Made by a program: the position numbers and the translations under genes. The notes beneath the pieces are model-generated. The model saw only the letters and a list, made by a program, of their open reading frames with translations. It was not told the DNA's origin and did not search any database. Positions 16,097-24,478 of a DNA stretch of 43,621 nucleotides are shown here, one piece after another. The stretch's first letter is position 1. The number at the start of each line of letters is the position of its first letter. Origin of the DNA: Micavibrio sp. UBA5703. Its GTDB lineage: Bacteria > Pseudomonadota > Alphaproteobacteria > Micavibrionales > Micavibrionaceae. Location of the stretch: contig DIHF01000064.1 in assembly GCA_002420015.1 (NCBI GenBank), forward strand, positions 35,960-79,580, read 5' to 3'.

Positions 16097-17303
16097 GTTC
16101 CACGGAGGTGCCATGCGGCGGGGATTCGTGCGATTCATCAGCATGACCGGCATCGGCCTGAGGTTGCGGGGGCGGAGCCTTTTGCTTCACGCCGCGTCCG
16201 GCGATGTAAGACACAGGGACAAGTTCAATGCCCTTTTTCTCAAGAGTCTCAATCCATTTGGAAACACCCAGCAATGTAGAGCTGCGTGGCTTCAGTACGC
16301 CGACCGCGTAGCCCTTTTCCTGTGCGATAAATTCAAGTTTCTTGAAAGGGCTACCATCTTGATTGTCGTCATTGATATGCAGATCCACTTTCACGTAAGG
16401 CGCATTTTCGTTAAACGCCGTCGTCTGAAGGAAATCAGATGCCGACGTATTCAACTCAATATAGCCAAGCCCGCGCCTGAACGCATCGCGCATTAAAGGT
16501 TGAAGCGTTGCTGACGCCACATCAAAGACATCGTCCGTATAGCTGCTGACCCCTGAAAAACCCGTGGTCGCGCCAAGGTTCCAATTCATATTTTCTTCAT
16601 TTTGCATGATGCTGGCATTGGAGAGCAGCGCACGGGGACCAGGATCATCCGCAGGATTTCCTGATTGCTCGAACGGTAAATTTATCCATAGTTCGTGGCC
16701 GGCTTCCCTTGCTTTCTTTTGCCATGAATCGGCGCCCTTGCTGTAAGGTGAAAGCATTAACGAGACAGTCGAAGGCAAGTTTTGAATGACGGATTCGGAA
16801 GCGGATTCCGAAAGCCCGTAATCATCCACAATGAGCGCGATCATCGGCCTGTCCGTTCCAGTGAACGGACGCTTGTAGGCGTGAAAGGGAGTCATGCCGC
16901 TTTTCTTGCTTACAACCGGCAAGACAAGAGTGCCCAGCTTTTCGGTAAGATCGGCAATGGGCGCTGCGATCAGAGGGGTTTTGGCAGGTCCGGCAGCCAG
17001 TTCCTGTACGGGAATTTCAGGATGAGTCTTGCCAGCGCTTTCGCCCGTATGTTGCGCCGGTTCATGAGTCTGCCCGGGTTGAGCAACCTCATCTTCGTGA
17101 GGATGTTCGGCTTGCGCAGGAACTGCGCCGCGCTCGATTAACACGGTCATTGAAGCAAGACGGCTTTCAAGTTCTTCAACCGTACGCTCGCCCTGCATCC
17201 ACACAACGGCAAAGACAAGAATAAACGCCAGCGACGCAACGGCCATGCCCCGCAGGAAAAGGCCGATGTCGATGAACTGTTTTTCTGCTCCCGTTTCAGT
17301 CAT
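16080..17303 (-). CDS. Divergent polysaccharide deacetylase family protein
   Basis: A 407-aa protein of the divergent polysaccharide deacetylase family (DUF610/YibQ type). It has a short cytoplasmic tail, a membrane anchor at about 19-36, and a low-complexity His/Pro/Glu linker to about 110. The NodB-like periplasmic domain starts at PMIALIVDDYGLS with the paired aspartates. The C-terminal ~35 residues are rich in Pro and His. It lies between ctpA and rppH, the usual alphaproteobacterial order, which points to envelope or peptidoglycan maintenance. Its substrate is not known to me. Confidence 0.88.
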   Translation of the reverse strand: MTETGAEKQFIDIGLFLRGMAVASLAFILVFAVVWMQGERTVEELESRLASMTVLIERGAVPAQAEHPHEDEVAQPGQTHEPAQHTGESAGKTHPEIPVQELAAGPAKTPLIAAPIADLTEKLGTLVLPVVSKKSGMTPFHAYKRPFTGTDRPMIALIVDDYGLSESASESVIQNLPSTVSLMLSPYSKGADSWQKKAREAGHELWINLPFEQSGNPADDPGPRALLSNASIMQNEENMNWNLGATTGFSGVSSYTDDVFDVASATLQPLMRDAFRRGLGYIELNTSASDFLQTTAFNENAPYVKVDLHINDDNQDGSPFKKLEFIAQEKGYAVGVLKPRSSTLLGVSKWIETLEKKGIELVPVSYIAGRGVKQKAPPPQPQADAGHADESHESPPHGTSVEHEPHH

Positions 17304-17330
17304 TAACGCTACGCCCCCAACGTAGTTTTT

Positions 17331-18818
17331 TTAGGGCTTGGCTTCAGGTTCAACCTGCGGAACAGCCGGAGGTGGATTGTCATTAGATGGCGTTTCAGCA
17401 GCGGCAGGGGCGTCCGGCTGGTTTGAAACGCTGTAAAAAGACAGCCCTCGTAAAAGGTCGATCGCCCGCGCAAGCTGGTAATCCTGTACTTCTTCATCGG
17501 ATGCAGTCTCGCCGTTCCCGCCTTTTTCCTTGCCGGATTCGTCCTTCTTGTCGTCAGGTTTTTTATTGTCCTCTGTTTTGTCCTTGTCTTTCTCGTTTAC
17601 GAGCGCACCTTTCAGGTCGGCTTCTTCTATGGTTTTGGAACCAAGCGTTTCGATTTTTGCCTGCTCGACTTCGATATCGGGTTCAATGCCTTTGGCCTGA
17701 ATGGAGCGGCCCGAGGGCGTGTAATAACGCGCCGTGGTCAGGCGTACGGCCCCGTGCCCTGGCATGGGGATAACGGTTTGAACCGAGCCTTTGCCGAAAG
17801 ATTTCGTGCCAAGCACGATGGCGCGTTTGTGATCCTGCAATGCGCCGGAAACAATTTCCGAAGCCGAGGCCGAGCCGCCGTTGATGAGCACAACGATCGG
17901 CAGCCCTTCAGCCAAATCGCCCGGTGTTGCGTTATCACGCTTTGTGTCGCTTTCGTTGCGGCCCCGCGTGGATACGATTTCCCCTTTGTCGAGGAACACG
18001 TCAGAAGTCAGGATTGCCTGATCGAGCAGACCTCCCGGATTGTTGCGAAGGTCAAGAACATAGCCAATAAGTTTGCCGCCGAGTTCTTTTTTGATTTCAT
18101 CAATGGCCTTCCTGACGCCGGATTCCGTGTTCTGGCTGAATGTCGTAATGCGGATGTAGCCTACATTGCCTTCGACACGGTGGCGCACGGACTGAATCTG
18201 GATAACATCCCTGACAAGCGTGAGATTGATAGGGCCTTCCGTGCCTTCGCGACGGAGTTCCAGCTTGATTTCTGTACCAACCTTACCGCGCATCTTGTCG
18301 ACCGCCTCGCCGAGCGAAAGGCCCAGAACAGGCTTGTCGTCGATATGCGTGATGTAATCCCCGGCCTGTACGCCTGCGCGGAAAGCGGGCGTGTCGTCGA
18401 TTGGGGATACGACTTTCACAAAACCGTTTTCCATGGTGACTTCGATGCCGAGGCCGCCGAATTCGCCCTTGGTCTGAACCTGCATTTCCTCAAAGTTCTT
18501 GGCGTTAAGATAGGCCGAATGCGGATCGAGACTGGTCAGCATGCCGTTGATAGAGTTTTCAATAAGCTGCTCGTCGCTCACTTCTTCAACATACTGGGCG
18601 CGGACGCGCTCGAACACATCACCGAACAAGTTAAGCTCGCGGTAGGTTTCGCTGTAGCTGTCGACGGGTTGTTCGCCTGCGGTTCTAGGTTCTTCTCCCT
18701 GGGCTTCTTGTTCCGGTGTTTCAGCGGGCGCCGCTTCCTGCGCGGTCGATTTGTAAACGGCGGCGCTCCCAAAAAAGAGAAGGGCGCTGATGATAAAGCC
18801 GTAGAAGAACGTTCTCAT
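17331..18818 (-). CDS. ctpA: Carboxyl-terminal processing protease (S41), CtpA type
   Basis: A 495-aa periplasmic serine protease. An N-terminal signal or anchor (5-22) is followed by an acidic Gln/Glu spacer, a PDZ domain (about 115-200) and the S41 catalytic core. The nucleophile lies in GGSASASEI (314-322) and the general base is K343 in SFGKGSVQT. The tail (about 395-495) is a charged Lys/Asp/Glu then Pro-rich disordered region. Relatives cleave envelope proteins and peptidoglycan hydrolases. The ATG at 18818 is preferred because AAGGA lies upstream; an ATG at 18839 has none. envC ends 27 nt upstream. Confidence 0.94.
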   Translation of the reverse strand: MRTFFYGFIISALLFFGSAAVYKSTAQEAAPAETPEQEAQGEEPRTAGEQPVDSYSETYRELNLFGDVFERVRAQYVEEVSDEQLIENSINGMLTSLDPHSAYLNAKNFEEMQVQTKGEFGGLGIEVTMENGFVKVVSPIDDTPAFRAGVQAGDYITHIDDKPVLGLSLGEAVDKMRGKVGTEIKLELRREGTEGPINLTLVRDVIQIQSVRHRVEGNVGYIRITTFSQNTESGVRKAIDEIKKELGGKLIGYVLDLRNNPGGLLDQAILTSDVFLDKGEIVSTRGRNESDTKRDNATPGDLAEGLPIVVLINGGSASASEIVSGALQDHKRAIVLGTKSFGKGSVQTVIPMPGHGAVRLTTARYYTPSGRSIQAKGIEPDIEVEQAKIETLGSKTIEEADLKGALVNEKDKDKTEDNKKPDDKKDESGKEKGGNGETASDEEVQDYQLARAIDLLRGLSFYSVSNQPDAPAAAETPSNDNPPPAVPQVEPEAKP

Positions 18819-18845
18819 GGAATTCCGATCCTTTTGCATCGTAAG

Positions 18846-20027
18846 TTAACTCAAATTGGCGAATTTTTTAGCCGGGTTGATGGGCTTACCATCCAGCCGC
18901 AGTTCGTAATACAGCGAGGGCGAGCCAGAAGACTTGTTCTGCAAAGAACCCAAAGGTTCCCCGGCGCTGACGCTATGGCCCACCACTGTATCAATTTTTT
19001 CCAATCCTGCAATAAGACTGTGGTAGCCGCCGTCATGTTCGATGATGATAAGTTGACCGAAACGCTTGAACGGCCCGGTAAAACGCACCACCCCGCCCAT
19101 AGGGGCCACGACGACGGCCCCGTCGCGCCCATCGATCTCCAGCCCCTTGCTTGGCGCGCCGAAGGCATCCGGTTCGTCATAAGATACGCGAATAGTTCCT
19201 GAAACCGGCAGTTGCGGCTGCCCGGCTTTGGGGATGGGGGTCTTGATATCCTGCTTTGCCGTTTTCGAGCCGGGTTCCTTCTTTTTTTGTTTCTGCTGGC
19301 GCTTCTTCCTGTCAGTTTCAAGCTTGTCGACAAGGTCCTGAAGATTTTTGGCCTGAAGCGAGATTTTCTGGACCTCTTCGGCCTGCTGTTCGTAATCTTC
19401 ATGAGTTTGCGCAAACAGCTTTTGCCGGCGGTCGACAAGACCGGAAAGCTGTGTATGCTCCTCGCGCAGGGAATCCGCCGTGGCCAGAGCCTTTTTGCGG
19501 TCATGTTCCAACTTTTCGGAAATTCTGTCCAGATCCGCCAGCTTGGTTTTCAGCTCTTCGGCATGCTTATGAAGCAGGGGGATGATATCGCCCATAAGCA
19601 TCGCACTCTGGGCGGTTTTTAGCGGTGCTTCGGGCCGGGCGAGCAGGGCTTCGGGCGGCACGCGCTCAATGCGTTCCAGCGCCAGAATAAGCCCGGCGAT
19701 TTTCTCCCGGTCATGGCCGAGCGATTCCTGTATGGCGTGCTGCTCTTCTTCGAGTGCGGCGATTGTATTTTCGAGGCTTTGCAGTTCCTTTTCATTTGAC
19801 TGAACCGAGCGCGCAACCTTAACGAGCCTGTCACGCGTTTTGACCAACTCGGATTCAATGGTTTTGACTTCTTTCTCCAGCTTGTCCTGTTCGGCGCGGC
19901 CAACCTCAAGCTGTTTCTCGATAGAGCCGACAGTTTTTTCCTTGCTTTGGGGAACGGGCGGCGCTTCGGCCCATGCCGGGCAAAGCGGCAGTATTATAAA
20001 AAACGAAAGCGCCAACCAACGAAGCAT
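18846..20027 (-). CDS. envC: EnvC-type murein hydrolase activator (degenerate LytM domain)
   Basis: A 393-aa secreted protein. The signal peptide is at about 1-21 (MLRWLALSFFIILPLCPAWA). Long coiled coils occupy about 30-240, a basic Lys/Gln linker follows, and the C-terminal M23/LytM domain is at about 285-393. Zinc ligands look lost: the usual first His motif reads SKGLEID and the HxH motif reads LYYELR. This fits EnvC-like activators of amidases rather than an active endopeptidase. I set the start at 20027, which begins the signal peptide. rlmH lies 11 nt upstream and ctpA follows. Confidence 0.9.
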   Translation of the reverse strand: MLRWLALSFFIILPLCPAWAEAPPVPQSKEKTVGSIEKQLEVGRAEQDKLEKEVKTIESELVKTRDRLVKVARSVQSNEKELQSLENTIAALEEEQHAIQESLGHDREKIAGLILALERIERVPPEALLARPEAPLKTAQSAMLMGDIIPLLHKHAEELKTKLADLDRISEKLEHDRKKALATADSLREEHTQLSGLVDRRQKLFAQTHEDYEQQAEEVQKISLQAKNLQDLVDKLETDRKKRQQKQKKKEPGSKTAKQDIKTPIPKAGQPQLPVSGTIRVSYDEPDAFGAPSKGLEIDGRDGAVVVAPMGGVVRFTGPFKRFGQLIIIEHDGGYHSLIAGLEKIDTVVGHSVSAGEPLGSLQNKSSGSPSLYYELRLDGKPINPAKKFANLS

Positions 20028-20038
20028 TTTTTCTGCAT

Positions 20039-20494
20039 CTATTCCCTGTGATAGGGATGTCCTTTGAGAATCTGCTGTGCCCTGTAAATCTGCTCCAAAA
20101 GCATGACGCGTGCAAGCATATGCGGCCATGTCTGCTGCCCAAAACTGAGGAGAAGACCGGCACGGTTTCTGACCTCGTCGGTAAGGCCGTCAGCACCACC
20201 CAATATGAATTGAATATGGCTTTGGCCCGCGTTCTGAAGATTTTCAATTTTCCTGGCAAAATCGAGGCTTTTGAGGCTGCGCCCGCGCTCATCCAGCGCA
20301 ACGATAAAGGCATCGTCCTTCAGTGCGTCCAGAATGCGGCGCGCTTCATCTGCCTGCGCTTTGTCAGAATCTTTATGTTTGCTTTCAATTTCGAGGATAT
20401 TCAAAGGCCACTGGAGGCGGCCCCGGTATTCTTCGGCCAGATCGTAAAGCGGCCCCTTTTTGAGGCGCCCGACGGCGATAAGGTCAAATTTCAT
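20039..20494 (-). CDS. rlmH: 23S rRNA (pseudouridine-1915-N3) methyltransferase RlmH
   Basis: A 151-aa SPOUT methyltransferase. The knotted SAM site is visible in FILGGADGLTDEV (about 96-108), and the C-terminus has the family ending ARVMLLEQIYRAQQILKGHPYHRE. It modifies pseudouridine 1915 of 23S rRNA on assembled ribosomes. It follows rsfS by 42 nt on the same strand; pairing of these ribosome-linked genes is conserved widely. Confidence 0.95.
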   Translation of the reverse strand: MKFDLIAVGRLKKGPLYDLAEEYRGRLQWPLNILEIESKHKDSDKAQADEARRILDALKDDAFIVALDERGRSLKSLDFARKIENLQNAGQSHIQFILGGADGLTDEVRNRAGLLLSFGQQTWPHMLARVMLLEQIYRAQQILKGHPYHRE

Positions 20495-20536
20495 TGCGCT
20501 TCATATCGTTGTATGGAAACGATACAAGGCTACACC

Positions 20537-20911
20537 CTAAGCCGGGATCTGTCTACCTACGGCATCGTGCGTTTGTACAGCGCACCACATCTTTTCCATG
20601 TTGTAAAACTCCCGAACCTCGGGCCGGAAAAGATGAACCACAACATCGCCCGCATCGACCACAACCCAGTCTGATTGCGATACCCCTTCGAGACGCACTT
20701 CTTTCAATCCACGCACGGAAAGTCTTTCTTTCATCTTTTCCGCGATGGCCGAGATATGTCTGGAGGATGTTCCTGAAGCGATAATCATGTAGTCGGCGAA
20801 CGCCGCATCTTTATTCAGATCTATAGTTACAATGTCAAACGCCTTATCTGCGTCCAGGGACTGTTCGATCAGCGTTTTAATTTCGGAAGGGCTGTAGCGC
20901 CCCTTTTTCAT
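20537..20911 (-). CDS. rsfS: Ribosome silencing factor RsfS
   Basis: A protein of about 124 aa that binds L14 and blocks subunit joining in starvation. The family core is clear: ADYMIIASGTSSRHISAIA and DWVVVDAGDVVVHLF. The start is odd: the best ribosome site, AAGGAAGG (20931-20938 on this strand), lies 19 nt from the ATG at 20911, but 7 nt from an in-frame ATT (20921-20923) and 10 nt from an in-frame CTG (20918-20920). A non-canonical start adding 3-4 residues is therefore possible. A terminator-like hairpin lies about 50 nt upstream. Confidence 0.93.
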   Translation of the reverse strand: MKKGRYSPSEIKTLIEQSLDADKAFDIVTIDLNKDAAFADYMIIASGTSSRHISAIAEKMKERLSVRGLKEVRLEGVSQSDWVVVDAGDVVVHLFRPEVREFYNMEKMWCAVQTHDAVGRQIPA

Positions 20912-20960
20912 GTATGTCAGAATTTGCGTACCTTCCTTTCTTTGTTGATGCGATCAGGCG

Positions 20961-20993
20961 AAAACAAAAAAGCCCGAACCGTATGGTTCAGGC
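20961..20993 (-). terminator. Rho-independent terminator between nadD and rsfS
   Basis: On the minus strand, GCCTGAACC (20985-20993) pairs with GGTTCGGGC (20972-20980) as nine base pairs (one G-T) with an ATAC loop. A run of six or more T with TTTT after one G follows at 20961-20971. It stops transcription moving toward rsfS, so it ends either the ncRNA below or read-through from nadD. Confidence 0.8.
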
Positions 20994-21104
20994 ATCTTAT
21001 ACCCCGTCTGACCGGAATTTGCACACTCGCTAAAGCATGGTTTCCTATGCAATACAGGATCCCCCGCTTTCTGTCTGATGGACCGTTTTTATCATCAAAC
21101 CCAT
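20962..21104 (-). ncRNA. Candidate small RNA or attenuator leader upstream of rsfS
   Basis: A strong promoter at 21111-21139 and a strong terminator at 20961-20993 bound a transcript of about 143 nt with no conserved ORF. It has a local hairpin (GCATAGG, AAA loop, CCATGC). It also has a segment GGTCAG (21008-21013) that can pair with CTGAACC (20985-20991), the 5' arm of the terminator, so terminator and anti-terminator folds are mutually exclusive. A 19-codon ORF (MGLMIKTVHQTES...) starts at the predicted transcription start and could be a leader peptide. I do not recognise the RNA; the 4.5S core motif is absent. Confidence 0.55.
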
Positions 21105-21110
21105 ACCTTC

Positions 21111-21139
21111 ATTATATTGGGTTTTTACAGGACTCGCAA
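21111..21139 (-). promoter_or_regulatory. Strong sigma70 promoter upstream of the rsfS leader RNA
   Basis: On the minus strand TTGCGA (21134-21139), 17 bp, and a perfect TATAAT (21111-21116). Predicted start near 21104. It lies 43-71 nt after the nadD stop. Confidence 0.7.
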
Positions 21140-21181
21140 TTGGCGGGAGCGGAAATCGTATAGAATGCAAGGAACTACGCC

Positions 21182-21811
21182 CTAATATATTGTATTTTCA
21201 CCGTTTTTAGCCCGGATGGCGGTCGATGAAATATCGACCATTTTCTTCTGCATAAGCCAATAAGTCACCCCCGAATCGAGGGGAAAACGTCCCCCTTTAT
21301 CGACAAGGACGTGGCGCTGGCCGCCCTGCATCCGGGCAGGGCAATTGCGAACCAGTCCCGTTGCCGGGCTGCGGGTCAGATGCGCCATGCAGATTTCAGA
21401 TAAAAGCGAGCGCCAGTTGTTCCAGTGGTGGAAGGTGTGAACATTGTCCATCCCCATGATCCAGACAAAATCGGTGCCAGGAAAGTGAGTTTTCAGCGCC
21501 TTGATGCTTTGATAGGTGATAACGGTGCCGAAATCTTTTTCAAGGTCTGTCACAATGATTTTCGGATGCGATACAAGATTGCGGGAAAGCTCCACCCGCT
21601 TTTCAAGGGGCAGGGGCGTGACATTACCCTTCAGCGGGTTTTGCGGCGTCACCAGCCACCATACGGCGTCGAGTTGCAGGCTGTTCAGCGCCGCGAGCGA
21701 GATATGGACATGGCCTTCATGCGGCGGGTTAAAGGAACCGCCCAGCAGACCGATGCGCATGCCCTTCCAGCGGGGGGAATTGCGCGTATGAGGCTGGGTG
21801 AAGATGGTCAT
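21182..21811 (-). CDS. nadD: Nicotinate-nucleotide adenylyltransferase
   Basis: A 209-aa nucleotidyltransferase that forms deamido-NAD from nicotinate mononucleotide and ATP. The ATP motif GLLGGSFNPPHEGH lies at about 21-34 and the C-terminal ISSTAIR motif at about 194-200. The first ~17 residues (MTIFTQPHTRNSPRWKG) precede the core as in other alphaproteobacterial forms. It lies between proA and rsfS, as is usual in the class. Confidence 0.94.
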   Translation of the reverse strand: MTIFTQPHTRNSPRWKGMRIGLLGGSFNPPHEGHVHISLAALNSLQLDAVWWLVTPQNPLKGNVTPLPLEKRVELSRNLVSHPKIIVTDLEKDFGTVITYQSIKALKTHFPGTDFVWIMGMDNVHTFHHWNNWRSLLSEICMAHLTRSPATGLVRNCPARMQGGQRHVLVDKGGRFPLDSGVTYWLMQKKMVDISSTAIRAKNGENTIY

Positions 21812-21900
21812 AGGACAACAAATCCCTCAATTTCTTTTCACAGAAAGGCACAAAGACACGAAGGCGCATTATAATCTTTTAATAACAATAATCCAAACTT

Positions 21901-21972
21901 GTCATTTCGACGACTGAAAGGAGGAGAAATCTCATGAGATTTCTCACCCCGCTACGCAGGGTTCGAAATGAC
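21901..21972. repeat. Inverted repeat of the GTCATTTCGA family between nadD and proA
   Basis: GTCATTTCGA (21901-21910) and TCGAAATGAC (21963-21972) are perfect 10-bp arms around an internal GAGAAATCTCATGAGATTTCTC palindrome. A direct-repeat-like CACAGAAAGGCACAAAGACAC stretch lies just to the left (about 21840-21860). Confidence 0.8.
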
Positions 21973-22008
21973 AAAAAGCGCTGCGCCGCCGGATGACGGG
22001 AAAGGGAG

Positions 22009-23286
22009 TTACGGACGTGTCTGGCCTTCGCCGTGGACGATGTACTTATAGGTGCATAGTTGCTCCAGCCCCACGGGGCCGCGCGCGTGCATTTTGCCCG
22101 TAGCGATCCCGATTTCTGCGCCCATGCCGAATTCGCCGCCATCGGCAAATTGTGTCGAGGCGTTGTGCATGACGATGCCGCTATCGACGTTTTTCAGGAA
22201 GTAATCGACGGCCTTTGTATCTTCGGCAAGGATGCTGTCGGTGTGATGGGAGCCATAGCCATTGATGTGGTTGACGGCTTCCTCGACATTGCTGACGACG
22301 GCGCAGCTTAACTTTGCGTCCAGATATTCGGTATGCCAGTCTTCGGATTTCGCTTCGCCGATCCGGCCATCCAGCTTTTGCGCCATTTTATCGCCGACGA
22401 TGGCGCAACCGGCATCCAGAAGGTCGCCGAGTACGGCCCGCGCAAGATCCTGATCCAGACCTTTGTCGATCAGGAGCGTTTCCATCGCGCCGCAAATCCC
22501 CGTGCGGCGCATTTTGGCATTCAGCGTAACCTGCCGTGCGATTTCCGGTTTTGTGCTGGGGTGGATATAGATGTGACAAATTCCCTCTAGATGCCCGAAG
22601 ACCGGCATGCGGGCTTCGTTCATCACGCGCTCAATCAGGCTGCGCCCGCCGCGCGGGATCATGACATCGATATGCTGATGCGCGGCGAGCATCGCGCCAA
22701 CAGCTTCGCGGTCGGCGGTCGGGATCATGCCGACGCAGCCTTCGGGCAGGCCGTGATCTTTTAGCGCGCCTTGAATCAGGGCGTGCAACGCCAGAGAAGA
22801 ATGCAGGCTTTCCGAACCGCCGCGCAGGATCACCGCGTTGCGGGATTTTAAACAAAGCGCCGCCGCGTCAATTGTGACATTCGGACGTGATTCATAAATC
22901 ATGCCGAGCACGCCGATGGGAACGGACACGCGCTCAATGCGCAGACCGTTAGGGCGGATGGCCTCCCACAGACGGCGGCCAACGGGATCGGGCAGGTCGA
23001 CGATGGTTTCCACGCCGGAGGCCATGGCTTCGATGCGTTTTTGGTCGAGCATCAGCCGGTCGGTCATGGCTTTGTTAAGGCCGCGCTGCGCAGCGGCGGC
23101 AAGGTCTTTTTTATTGGCCTCTATAATGGGCTCAACATTGTTTCTTAAAGCAGCGGCGATTGAAGATAGAAGCTGGTTGATTTCGACGTTCGTCGTGCGC
23201 GCCAAAATGCGGCTGGCGGATTTGGCTTCCTGCCCGAGCTGCCCTACGATCTGCTGCGGCGATAAGGAGGCAAGGGCTTCGGACAT
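22009..23286 (-). CDS. proA: Glutamate-5-semialdehyde dehydrogenase (gamma-glutamyl phosphate reductase)
   Basis: A 425-aa aldehyde-dehydrogenase superfamily enzyme of proline synthesis, reducing gamma-glutamyl phosphate with NADPH. The catalytic cysteine is C265 in RRTGICGAMETLL, and the conserved IYESRPNVTIDAAALCLKS and FGMGAEIGIATGKMHARGP blocks are present. It lies 10 nt downstream of atpF, on the same strand. Its partner proB is about 17.7 kb away (40948), whereas the two are normally adjacent. Confidence 0.96.
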   Translation of the reverse strand: MSEALASLSPQQIVGQLGQEAKSASRILARTTNVEINQLLSSIAAALRNNVEPIIEANKKDLAAAAQRGLNKAMTDRLMLDQKRIEAMASGVETIVDLPDPVGRRLWEAIRPNGLRIERVSVPIGVLGMIYESRPNVTIDAAALCLKSRNAVILRGGSESLHSSLALHALIQGALKDHGLPEGCVGMIPTADREAVGAMLAAHQHIDVMIPRGGRSLIERVMNEARMPVFGHLEGICHIYIHPSTKPEIARQVTLNAKMRRTGICGAMETLLIDKGLDQDLARAVLGDLLDAGCAIVGDKMAQKLDGRIGEAKSEDWHTEYLDAKLSCAVVSNVEEAVNHINGYGSHHTDSILAEDTKAVDYFLKNVDSGIVMHNASTQFADGGEFGMGAEIGIATGKMHARGPVGLEQLCTYKYIVHGEGQTRP

Positions 23287-23296
23287 GGCACGCTTT

Positions 23297-23788
23297 CTAA
23301 TGGATCTGGGTTGATAAATCCTTGATGGATTGTTCGACGAGCTTATCGCCGGTTTTCTTATCCAGCATGTCGGAAACGATTTTCGAGGCGGCCTTCATCG
23401 CCAGATCGGCAGCATAGGATTGAATTTCGCTGATCGCGGCCTGTTCCATGCGCTTGATGCGCTCCTGTAGCTGGGCTTCGCGGCGCTCCATGCTCTGGGC
23501 AAGGGCGGCTTCGGCTTCCTTGCGGCTGGCTTCGGCACCCTTTTTGGCGTCGGCGATGATTTTTTCGGCATCTTTCATCGCGTCGCGGTGCTTGCGCTGG
23601 TATTGCGCCAGAAGCTCCTGCGCCTCGATACGGAGGGTTTCTGCGGTCTGGATTTCCTTTTTGATCTCGGCAATACGCCCGTCGAGAACCTTCAGAATGG
23701 CATCCTTGCCAAAACGCCATGCAACGGCAAGAAACGCCACAAAGGAAATGACGAGCCAGGTATGTTCATCGGCCAAGAGTTCCATCAT
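23297..23788 (-). CDS. atpF: F0F1 ATP synthase subunit b
   Basis: A 163-aa subunit b of the peripheral stalk. One N-terminal membrane helix (about 9-27) is followed by a long charged coiled coil (30-155). Its start overlaps the atpF' stop by 4 nt (ATGA), so the two are translationally coupled. It is the last F0 gene; F1 genes are not in the window, the usual alphaproteobacterial split. Confidence 0.92.
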   Translation of the reverse strand: MMELLADEHTWLVISFVAFLAVAWRFGKDAILKVLDGRIAEIKKEIQTAETLRIEAQELLAQYQRKHRDAMKDAEKIIADAKKGAEASRKEAEAALAQSMERREAQLQERIKRMEQAAISEIQSYAADLAMKAASKIVSDMLDKKTGDKLVEQSIKDLSTQIH

Positions 23789-24477
23789 GCAGCCTTTTTG
23801 TTGTTTTTGTGGAGCGCATCGATGATCGACTTGGCCTTTTGCAGGTCGGTCGAAACGCCGATGATTTTCTCGGCAGCCTTCGCGGCGACTTCGGCAGCGA
23901 CGGTGCTCATTTCCTCAAAGGCTTCGCTCTTGGCTTTTTCAATCTTTGCCTCGGCAGATTTTACTTCTTTGGAAGAACGCTCCAGAAAGGCCTGAAATTG
24001 CGCGGCGGACTTTTCTTTTATTTCGCGTTCAACCTCGGCAAAGAGGTCAGATGCCTTGGTTCTGGCCTTATCCAGCGCCTCGTCATATGCCTTGTGAACC
24101 GTCTCGGCCTCCTGCCGCAGTTTTTCGGCGGAGTCCAGATCGCTCTGAATATGCTGGTGACGGTTCTCAATAACTCCCGAAATCTCCGGCAGCGTCCGGC
24201 GTGAGAAAAAGAAGTACATCACGCTGAACACGACCACGAGCCAGAAAATCTGGCTGGGGTAGGATGAGGGGTTGAACTGCGGCAGACCGCCGCTGCTCTC
24301 ATGCCCATCGCCGTGTTCTTCGGCATGAACCTGACCTTGCTCGTCCACCACGATCACATGATCGGCATCCGCCGCCGGGTCCGCCCCGATGACATGCATA
24401 TCCGCAGCTTGTGGCGCGGATATGCCGATCAGGATGAAGCCGACCAAAGTCAGCGCTGGAAGCCTGAGAAAGTTCAT
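23785..24477 (-). CDS. F0F1 ATP synthase subunit b'
   Basis: A 230-aa b' subunit. An N-terminal signal-like segment (about 5-24) precedes an Asp/His-rich stretch (25-65, with HAEEHGDGHESSGG), then FNPSSYPSQIFWLVVVF starts the membrane helix (about 78-95), and a long coiled coil runs to the end. His-rich N-terminal extensions of b' are common in alphaproteobacteria. It pairs with b to form a heterodimeric stalk. It overlaps atpF by 4 nt. Confidence 0.92.
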   Translation of the reverse strand: MNFLRLPALTLVGFILIGISAPQAADMHVIGADPAADADHVIVVDEQGQVHAEEHGDGHESSGGLPQFNPSSYPSQIFWLVVVFSVMYFFFSRRTLPEISGVIENRHQHIQSDLDSAEKLRQEAETVHKAYDEALDKARTKASDLFAEVEREIKEKSAAQFQAFLERSSKEVKSAEAKIEKAKSEAFEEMSTVAAEVAAKAAEKIIGVSTDLQKAKSIIDALHKNNKKAA

Positions 24478-24478
24478 A

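Noticed and set aside
17754..19202. Long plus-strand open frame of 482 codons antisense to ctpA and envC
   Set aside because: It mirrors two well-identified minus-strand genes, has no ribosome site or recognisable motif, and its Arg/Phe/Val/Asp-rich composition is that of a reverse-complement shadow frame.
18846..20027. Active M23 zinc endopeptidase
   Set aside because: The histidine zinc ligands are replaced, so an activator role is the better reading.
20962..21104. 4.5S/SRP RNA as identity of the rsfS leader RNA
   Set aside because: The conserved SRP tetraloop domain (GGTCAGG...GGAAGGGAGCA pattern) is absent; only a short GGTCAG coincides.
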